Under the pieces are notes generated by a model. The model searched no databases. It was not told the DNA's origin and saw only the letters and a list, made by a program, of their open reading frames with translations. Below, in pieces: positions 7,704-13,575 of a stretch of DNA of 13,575 bases. The stretch covers positions 1 through 13,575 of the forward strand of contig URFI01000034.1 of the NCBI GenBank assembly GCA_900547085.1, written 5' to 3'. Numbering within the stretch: position 1 is the first letter of the stretch; each line of letters begins with the position of its first letter. Both the position numbers and the translations under genes were made by a program. Source of the stretch: an uncultured Prevotella sp. (GTDB lineage: Bacteria; Bacteroidota; Bacteroidia; Bacteroidales; Bacteroidaceae).

Positions 7704-7762
7704 AAAACAGGCTATTTTGTGCACCAAAACAATCTGTTTTACAGCACAAAATAGCCTGTTTT
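7704..7762 (-). terminator. Perfect 19-bp inverted repeat with nested hairpin; likely terminator or dispersed palindrome
   Basis: The arms at 7704-7722 and 7744-7762 (GCACAAAATAGCCTGTTTT) are perfect reverse complements over 19 bp. The 21-nt loop itself contains AAAACA (7726-7731) pairing with TGTTTT (7735-7740), giving a long rod-like hairpin. On the minus strand the stem runs into TTTTGTTTTG, so it can terminate the T9SS-protein transcript that ends 80 nt earlier at 7843. The size and symmetry also fit a REP-like or MITE-like dispersed element. The rest of the 7528-7842 intergenic region holds the promoter and short repeat listed separately, and no gene that I can see. Confidence 0.7.
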
Positions 7763-7842
7763 CTGTTACTGCCTCATGCAATCAGTGTACATCAAAACGA
7801 GCTGTACACCAACCGCTGAAGGTGTGTTCTATGAAAGTGCTA

Positions 7843-9435
7843 TCACTTCACAACCACCTTTTGAACCAGCTTACCTGTTTTCACCATGTAAACACCGGCT
7901 GGTAAGCCTTGACATGTTCTTCCCACATATTGCCCACGAAGATTGTAGACATAAGTAGGCTCAGAGGAATTTGCATCTATTGACTGAACGCCAGTAACCA
8001 CTTTCTTATTGTAAACAGTAACCGTTATTTGCTTTTCTGCTTTGGTAACAACAGATACAACATTGTTATTTACAGCCATAGAAACAATAGAGTCTGCGGC
8101 AGCAGGTTTCAATGCGCCATCAGCCTTGAACCAATAGTTGAGTTGAGCCGTCAAAGAATGGTCGTCAGTCTTTTCAGCATAACCTGCCAACAATACTTCT
8201 CCATTGTTGACAAGCATATCAAAAATGCCTTGCGCATAATGGTTTACATCACCTTCGTCATACGCATCGCCTGCGACCCAGTTAAGGGCGAGGTCAGCAG
8301 CATTGAGGGATGCCACGAACAAAGTGCGCGCACCAACGGCTGGCAGGTCATTGTTAAAAGGATTGCTACCTGCAGAAACGCCACTGACAAACAACTTGTC
8401 ACCCTCCAACACCATGCGTCCGATTCGATAGTTGTCGCCATCTTTATCGGTTTTCGTCGTGAATGCTTTTGTCACAACGTTGCTTTCGCTGATAGACGCC
8501 AATACATAAACACGCGGCATGGTACCCTCTGCTATCTCAGTTGTGAAATCCTGAGTACCTTTTGCCGTGGTGAGTGCCAGCTTGCCATACCCCACGAAGG
8601 CAGCATAAACGGTTCCATTGGCAGCGGTGAGGCTCACGTCCATCGCACAGTAAGTACCGTCATTGGCTCCGAAGTCGGCAACCGATGTAGCACCCATCAA
8701 GTCATCAGCGTTCAGCGACATGATTCCTACGCTGTGGTTGTCCACATGCATAAAAGCAAAAGCAAAGTTATAACGACCTTTCCAATTAACATTGTCTATG
8801 ATCACGTCACCATCATGGCGCAAACCCACATACACCTTACCATTGGATACAGCTAAAGCGGTAGGTTGCACCTCGGCCAGGTTATCGAAATAGGTGTCTG
8901 GAGAGACAACATCATAGTTGGTAGCAGCGTCGATGGTACGTACCATCTTGAGGTTTCCGTCCTTGTCGTATTTGGCTATAAAGGCAGCACGGCGGGTAGG
9001 CGTGAACGCCCCATCAATCTTCATGCCTTCAGCGGTTTTTGTCACACCATCGACAGATTCGAATAAAACTTCTTCTGCCAATGTTCCGAGCAGATACACA
9101 TTACCGTCCGCATCGGTGGTAATTGCGTGAATCAGCGAGTTACCTACCAATCCAACGGCCCAAAGCTCCTTGCCGTCGGCACTATATTTTGCCAAATAAG
9201 CCGGTGTGAGGCCATCCGGATCAAGATATGAGCTTCCGAAAGTGAGATCATTGTTATAAGTACCCGTAGTGAAAACACTACCATCAGCAGCAACTGCAGT
9301 TTTGGTGCCACCTAATTTCTTTGCTTCCGTAACAGGTGTCAGTGTTTTAGACCACTTTGCAGCCTGTTTGAACACCTGTGCCTGCACTGTTATGTTTGCC
9401 ACAACAGCCACGATTACTAGTAAAATCTTTTTCAT
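7843..9435 (-). CDS. Secreted propeller-like protein with T9SS C-terminal sorting domain
   Basis: The 530-residue product starts with a Sec signal peptide (K2-K3, hydrophobic 4-17, likely cleaved after A-Q-A near 19). The middle consists of repeats with the pattern x-x-x-D/N-G-x-V-Y/F-x-x-G. Examples are AADGSVFTTGTY (49-60), TDADGNVYLLGT (107-118), SNGKVYVGL (197-205), NGTVYAAFVG (273-282) and NNGEVLLAGY (410-419). This suggests a beta-propeller such as the SBBP type. Residues 482-530 form a type A T9SS sorting domain: V-Y-N-L-R-G-Q, then GLPAGVYMVK and a basic, valine-rich end. Proteins with this tail are exported by the type IX system and usually attached to the cell surface. The gene follows susD in the same direction after 117 nt without a clear terminator or promoter between, so it may be cotranscribed and supply a surface binding partner for the SusCD importer. 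No catalytic motif was recognised. Confidence 0.85.
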   Translation of the reverse strand: MKKILLVIVAVVANITVQAQVFKQAAKWSKTLTPVTEAKKLGGTKTAVAADGSVFTTGTYNNDLTFGSSYLDPDGLTPAYLAKYSADGKELWAVGLVGNSLIHAITTDADGNVYLLGTLAEEVLFESVDGVTKTAEGMKIDGAFTPTRRAAFIAKYDKDGNLKMVRTIDAATNYDVVSPDTYFDNLAEVQPTALAVSNGKVYVGLRHDGDVIIDNVNWKGRYNFAFAFMHVDNHSVGIMSLNADDLMGATSVADFGANDGTYCAMDVSLTAANGTVYAAFVGYGKLALTTAKGTQDFTTEIAEGTMPRVYVLASISESNVVTKAFTTKTDKDGDNYRIGRMVLEGDKLFVSGVSAGSNPFNNDLPAVGARTLFVASLNAADLALNWVAGDAYDEGDVNHYAQGIFDMLVNNGEVLLAGYAEKTDDHSLTAQLNYWFKADGALKPAAADSIVSMAVNNNVVSVVTKAEKQITVTVYNKKVVTGVQSIDANSSEPTYVYNLRGQYVGRTCQGLPAGVYMVKTGKLVQKVVVK

Positions 9436-9552
9436 ACGCTAAAAATTTAAATCATGAATATTATTTCAAAATTGCACAACTCCCACTCAAAGACAGTTCA
9501 TGTACCTCGACAAGGTGTTGCCTATTTCATTAAAAACAGCTCTGAAGAATCA
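9436..9552 (-). other. 117-nt spacer between susD-like and T9SS-protein genes
   Basis: I found no strong terminator. The best hairpin is a 4-bp ACCT/AGGT stem. No box matches TAnnTTTG exactly; the nearest are TGTCTTTG and CAATTTTG, each one base off and without a well-placed -33 TTTG. Read-through from the SusCD genes is therefore the simpler reading. Confidence 0.3.
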
Positions 9553-10908
9553 TCATTTTGTCCATGCTTCCAAATTCGGATTGGCTGCCACAGCCTCGGC
9601 AGGGAATCGGAGTGTGTAGCGAGCGTCATGCTCCTTCAACTCAAATGTCTCGTCCTTATAGGTTTTGGTCAGCGCAGGTTGCGTGGTTCTTCGCAAGTCA
9701 TCCCAACGGAAGCCCTCGAAACAAAGTTCACGAAAACGCTCATGATAGATTTCAGTGAGCAAATCTTGTTGGTTCATTTCCTGAACTTCGGCAGTGTAAG
9801 TAGCAATGACAGAGGGTTTGTACCGCTTGCTCATCAACTGTGTAAGATACGCCTTGGCATCAGACAACTGGTTTAATTGCGCCGCAGCTTCAGCTGCTAT
9901 CAAGTAAGCTTCGGCCGACCTGAACGAGCAACGATATTCATTGCTGCCCCCTTTGAGCAACAAATACGTCTGCGAACCCTTACGCTCCAAGTACTTTGTC
10001 TTACGCTGGTCGCCTTTTTTAAAGACTGCTATGAACTGCTGGGATGGTTTTCCGGCTTTTTTATAGCTATTGGTCATCACCTGCTCGAGTGCCACAATCG
10101 ATTCAACCGACTTGTAATGATCAGGCAACAAGCCGTTAGACGCATTCAAATCCTGCAGCTCGCCATGCTGCTTGATGACCTCTTGAGCCGCAGTGAGTGC
10201 CCCTTGCCAGTCGCCTTTGTACAAACAAACGCGCGCTTTCAGTGCTTGTGCCGAAATAACATTGAAGCGATAGGCTTTACCTTCGTCCCACTTCTCCACG
10301 TTAAGATACTTTTGCGCCTCAGCAATATCAGCCAAAACCTGGTCGTAAACCGCCTTCAAACTGCTGCAACGAGGGATGGCATTGACGTCTGCCTCCAGCA
10401 AAACAGGCACGCCGCGCGTTGTTTCAGGATTGACCTTGGTATAAGGTTGTGCGAACATGTTGGCCAACAAGAAATGACAATATGCCCGAAGCATATACGA
10501 TTCGCCTACTAATTGGCGCACTTCAGCTTGACTGTATCCGGTGATTTCGTTTTGGTGTTCGATGAGATAGTTGGCGATGTAGATAACATGCCAATAGCGA
10601 CGCCAGTTTGGTGAGGTTGTAGTAGGCGAAGGAGCTTCATCATTCCATCGCCAAATATCAAAGTAGGTGTCGTAATCATTGGGATCTGTAACAACCGGAC
10701 TCAATTCCATCTCGTCGCTTCTGAGTGTCATCAGCCCCCTATCTTCGGGAAAGGTAGAGTATTCGTAGGTAAGCATGGCGCGGTATTCCTCGCCGGTCTT
10801 GGCAATCACTTTGCCCGTTGGCGTGATGTCAAGAAAGCTGTCACAACTTGTCATCAGTGCGGACAGCCCCACGCATAATATAAATATTTGAAGCTTCTTC
10901 ATCATCAT
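9553..10908 (-). CDS. susD-like: SusD/RagB-family substrate-binding lipoprotein
   Basis: The 451-residue product is a cell-surface lipoprotein that forms the lid of the adjacent SusC-type importer. It has a signal peptide with cysteine 22 (M-T-S-C) followed by D-S-F-L-D-I-T-P, the usual SusD opening. The helical TPR-like part includes W-R-R-Y-W-H-V-I-Y-I-A-N-Y (102-114), SYMLRAYCHFLLANMFAQPY (137-156), then RGVPVLL and the ALKARVCLYKGDWQGALTAA segment (222-241). The C-terminal part has RSAEAYLIAAEAAAQL (330-345), YHERFRELCFEGFRWDDLRR (388-407) and a final R-Y-T-L-R-F-P...N-P-N-L, all family hallmarks. Three consecutive ATGs (10908, 10905, 10902) leave the exact start open by two residues. Length is slightly short for a family commonly of 450-600 residues. 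It begins 6 nt after the SusC-like stop codon, so the two are coexpressed. The substrate (glycan or peptide) cannot be told. Confidence 0.93.
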   Translation of the reverse strand: MMMKKLQIFILCVGLSALMTSCDSFLDITPTGKVIAKTGEEYRAMLTYEYSTFPEDRGLMTLRSDEMELSPVVTDPNDYDTYFDIWRWNDEAPSPTTTSPNWRRYWHVIYIANYLIEHQNEITGYSQAEVRQLVGESYMLRAYCHFLLANMFAQPYTKVNPETTRGVPVLLEADVNAIPRCSSLKAVYDQVLADIAEAQKYLNVEKWDEGKAYRFNVISAQALKARVCLYKGDWQGALTAAQEVIKQHGELQDLNASNGLLPDHYKSVESIVALEQVMTNSYKKAGKPSQQFIAVFKKGDQRKTKYLERKGSQTYLLLKGGSNEYRCSFRSAEAYLIAAEAAAQLNQLSDAKAYLTQLMSKRYKPSVIATYTAEVQEMNQQDLLTEIYHERFRELCFEGFRWDDLRRTTQPALTKTYKDETFELKEHDARYTLRFPAEAVAANPNLEAWTK

Positions 10909-10914
10909 TCAATT

Positions 10915-13575
10915 TTAAAAGTTCAAGTTCAAACCAAAGATTACGCTCTTTGGAATAGGCTGAGCAAATGGATTTCCCATCGTTTCAGGATCCAAGTAGT
11001 TGGTGTAGTTGCTTGCCACGACAAACAAGTTGCGCGCTTCCACCGATAAAGATGCATTGGTAATGCCCACGCGGTTCACCCATGTTTTGGGTAATTTGTA
11101 CCCCAACCGAACGCTTTGCAGGCGCATGTAGCTGTTGTTTCGCACCCAAGTGTCCAGCATGCTGTAGGTGTTATACTCCGAATATTGAACATATTCCGGA
11201 ACACGATAGCCACTCACCATCAAACGAGGGAACGTGGTATTCGTGTGATTGGCTGTCCATCGGCTTAAAATATCACGATTGGTGTTCAAGCCTCTGTCAT
11301 AGTTTGTGGGCGAATAAGTGGGCTGTACCCGTACTTTCATGCCTAAATTAAAGATGAAGTTCACGCCCAATTGCCAATCTTTGTATTCAAAATGGTTGAT
11401 GAATCCACCCGACACCTTCGGGTCTGTCGTGCCCATGTAAGTGTAAAGGTTGCGTTGCTTTTCTGCCGAAAGCGTGCTTGCTCCCGCCTTGTTCAATTTA
11501 AAAAATTCTTCAGCCGTGAGCTTTTCGCCGGCTGCACCAACGAACACAGGATAACCTTCGGCATCCAATCCGGCTGTTTTGTAGGCGAAGATAGCACCTA
11601 CGGGATAGCCTTCGCGCCCTGGGTAGGTGGAGTTTTCAGCCACACTCTCATTCAATATCTTATTAGTATTGAAGCCCAAGTTCAAATTGGTGGTCCAATG
11701 AAAGTACTTGGTGTAGATGTTTCGCGAGCCTAAAGCAATCTCCCATCCTTTGTTTTCCATGCTTGCCCAGTTGATGGTGGTAGCTGCAAAGCCTGTTTCC
11801 AAGGGCAACATACGCATGCCGATGAGGTCGCTACTGCGTCGATAGTAATAGTCTACCGACAGCGTCAGCGCGTTATTCAACACGGCGATGTCCGCTCCAA
11901 GGTTCACGTTCTTGGTCTTTTCCCAACGCAAGTCAGGGTTAGGGGCGGTTTCGACCTTAATCATTTGCTCGCCCTTGCCAGGCAATATCGATGTTTTGTC
12001 ATACAAACCAATGAGGTACGGCGATGTGTTTTTGTCGATGTTACCTTGTATTCCATACGATGCACGCAGTGCGAAATTGTTCAGCCATTTGGCATTTTTC
12101 AGGAATTTCTCTTGATGCACACGCCACAACGCACTGACAGAGTACAACGGCAGATACCGATATTTCTTGGCAACGCCGAACACATCCGAGCCATCGAAGC
12201 GCACACTTCCGCCCAACGTATAGCGATAAAGCAGCGTGTACGAACCAGTTGCGAACCATGACACATACGCATTCTCGGCCTTGTTCTCGCGATGAAGCGG
12301 CAAACTCTCGGCCGAAACCTCGCTTGGGAAGATGACTGGATGCGTGGTCAAGGTTCGTGCGTCATACCCGTATGCTGCTGAATAAATTGATTCCGAATCG
12401 ATATGTCGCACTTCCGAACCAGCCAATAGCTCCACATCGTGTATCTTATTGAATCGGCGCGCATATTCGAGCATGGCTTTCCAGGTCCATTGCAGGCTGT
12501 TATAACTGGTGGTTTTATGGGTTCCTCCCTCGGGCAAATACGACCGTTTGCCATCCTTGAAATCGTAAACCGTATTGAGTTTTTCCTTTCTCATGGCATA
12601 ACTGTTCTCTCCGGCGTACTTCTCCAGTGAGTAGTTGTCGTATTGCAAACCAAATTGAGAGGTGAGTTTCAGGTCTTTGGTGAACTGCAATTCAGCGTCA
12701 AAGATAGCCATCATCGATCGGTCTGTGCGTCGGTTGTGGCTGTTCTCGCGCTCTTCAAAGATGTTGAAATTCAGCGATGACGTCTCTTTTCCCTGCACGT
12801 TGGTGTCATAGTTGTATTTTCCATCGATGAAAGGCTGGAAATATGGGTTGGCCAACCGCGAGTAATACACAGGATTGGTGAATCCGTTCGTGTCTGTGAG
12901 ATAACTACTTTGCTTGCGCTGATTGGCATACACGGATGCGCCCAGCTTCAAGATTTTGTTGATGCGATAGTCGGTTTTCAACGTCATGTTAAAGCGCTTG
13001 TTATCAACACCCTTCACATTTCCCTGCTCATCATAATAGCCTACCGAGGTATAGTACTTGGCACGGTCACTACCACCCGCCACGCTGGCGTTGTACTCTT
13101 GATTGAACGCACTGCGCAACAAGATGTCATTCCAGTCGGTGTTGATATTTCTGAGTGCATTAATCTGCGTTTGTGCCGATGGTGACAACGCATTCCAACC
13201 ACCTTTCTTATATGCTTCTGTCTCGTTGAGCGTCTTCAGAATATTGGCTACTTCGCCTTTATTCTCACGGAAAGTATAATCAGAACCCAACAATTCAAGC
13301 TCTAAATCTACCTTTTCGTCAGCATTCAACAGGTTCAGACGGTCAATATTCAACTTCGGACTGTAGGTGTATTTGGCAGAAAAGTTAATCACCGGACGAC
13401 CTTCTTTACCCTTCTTAGTGGTGATCACGATAACGCCATTGGCGGCTCGGGCACCATAAATCGCCGTTGCGGCGGCATCTTTCAATACCGTGATGTTCTC
13501 GATATCCGAGGGATTGATGCCTGCAATGGACGTTTGATACATGTCGTCGATGTCGTTGAGGTTCTCCATAGACGG
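10915..13575 (-). CDS. susC-like: SusC/RagA-family TonB-dependent transporter (5' end outside window)
   Basis: The frame is open to the window edge (a P-S pair precedes the ATG at 13569), so the signal peptide, carboxypeptidase-like domain and early plug are missing; that ATG is internal. Counting from it, residues 24-54 are the highly conserved end of the SusC plug, with ENITVLKDAAATAIYGARAA then NGVIVITTKKG. The remaining 830 or so residues are barrel. They include the SVAGGSDRAKYYTSVGYYDE segment early on and end with LSVEARNLFVV and NLNF, the terminal aromatic typical of outer-membrane barrels. The protein pairs with the SusD-like lipoprotein to import oligosaccharides or peptides, powered by TonB. 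The visible 886 residues plus the missing part fit the usual length of about 1000. No frameshift was seen. The promoter lies outside the window. Confidence 0.95.
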   Translation of the reverse strand, partial: PSMENLNDIDDMYQTSIAGINPSDIENITVLKDAAATAIYGARAANGVIVITTKKGKEGRPVINFSAKYTYSPKLNIDRLNLLNADEKVDLELELLGSDYTFRENKGEVANILKTLNETEAYKKGGWNALSPSAQTQINALRNINTDWNDILLRSAFNQEYNASVAGGSDRAKYYTSVGYYDEQGNVKGVDNKRFNMTLKTDYRINKILKLGASVYANQRKQSSYLTDTNGFTNPVYYSRLANPYFQPFIDGKYNYDTNVQGKETSSLNFNIFEERENSHNRRTDRSMMAIFDAELQFTKDLKLTSQFGLQYDNYSLEKYAGENSYAMRKEKLNTVYDFKDGKRSYLPEGGTHKTTSYNSLQWTWKAMLEYARRFNKIHDVELLAGSEVRHIDSESIYSAAYGYDARTLTTHPVIFPSEVSAESLPLHRENKAENAYVSWFATGSYTLLYRYTLGGSVRFDGSDVFGVAKKYRYLPLYSVSALWRVHQEKFLKNAKWLNNFALRASYGIQGNIDKNTSPYLIGLYDKTSILPGKGEQMIKVETAPNPDLRWEKTKNVNLGADIAVLNNALTLSVDYYYRRSSDLIGMRMLPLETGFAATTINWASMENKGWEIALGSRNIYTKYFHWTTNLNLGFNTNKILNESVAENSTYPGREGYPVGAIFAYKTAGLDAEGYPVFVGAAGEKLTAEEFFKLNKAGASTLSAEKQRNLYTYMGTTDPKVSGGFINHFEYKDWQLGVNFIFNLGMKVRVQPTYSPTNYDRGLNTNRDILSRWTANHTNTTFPRLMVSGYRVPEYVQYSEYNTYSMLDTWVRNNSYMRLQSVRLGYKLPKTWVNRVGITNASLSVEARNLFVVASNYTNYLDPETMGNPFAQPIPKSVIFGLNLNF

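Noticed and set aside
7704..7762. Invertible promoter flanked by inverted repeats (phase switch)
   Set aside because: The segment between the arms is only 21 nt, itself palindromic, and contains no promoter boxes; no recombinase gene is nearby.
8029..8856. 275-residue open frame on the plus strand
   Set aside because: It lies wholly antisense to the T9SS-protein gene, whose signal peptide, repeats and sorting domain are clear. The antisense product shows no recognisable motif.
9877..10512. 211-residue open frame on the plus strand
   Set aside because: It is antisense to the SusD-like gene and has no family features; an artefact of codon bias.
1..13575. CRISPR array, tRNA/rRNA genes, transposase or prophage genes
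   Set aside because: No regularly spaced repeats, cloverleaf sequences or transposase/phage motifs were found by reading both strands.

Overview
The window looks like a chromosomal segment from a Bacteroidales bacterium, most likely Prevotella or a close relative. The evidence is a SusC/SusD pair, a second TonB-dependent receptor followed by a row of lipoproteins, a TAnnTTTG-type promoter, moderate-to-low GC, and a secreted protein with a type IX secretion (T9SS) C-terminal sorting domain. The last feature fits Prevotella or Porphyromonas better than Bacteroides. The genus call is an inference from content; no similarity search could be run.

Left arm, plus strand, 1-5609: the C-terminal part of a non-SusC TonB-dependent receptor (siderophore/heme/metal class) is followed by three lipoprotein genes. 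The first two lipoproteins appear to be divergent paralogues of each other. The third matches, from memory, the DUF4876 family. The genes are closely spaced (8, 31 and 122 nt) and end at a very strong hairpin terminator (5654-5702). Together they look like an outer-membrane uptake module: one barrel plus three membrane-anchored accessory proteins. The cargo is unknown. A His-x-His cluster in the second lipoprotein hints at a metal or metal complex.

Centre, minus strand, 5793-7527: a membrane-anchored MutS-like ATPase. It has the MutS Walker A and Walker B motifs but no mismatch-binding domain. Its natural N-terminus, starting at the ATG at 7527 behind a good Bacteroidetes promoter, is out of frame by one base with the main body. 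The intact frame offers only a TTG start. This is either a real frameshift or a sequencing slip in an A5 tract. The upstream intergenic region (7528-7842) also holds a perfect 19-bp inverted repeat with a second hairpin nested in its loop.

Right arm, minus strand, 7843-13575: a SusC/RagA-type receptor (5' end outside the window), a SusD/RagB-type lipoprotein 6 nt downstream, then a T9SS-exported propeller-like protein 117 nt further on. This is an outer-membrane import pair for a glycan or peptide, apparently with a surface or secreted partner. No carbohydrate-active enzyme, peptidase or sensor-regulator is visible, so the substrate cannot be named.

No tRNA, rRNA, CRISPR array, insertion sequence or phage gene was seen.
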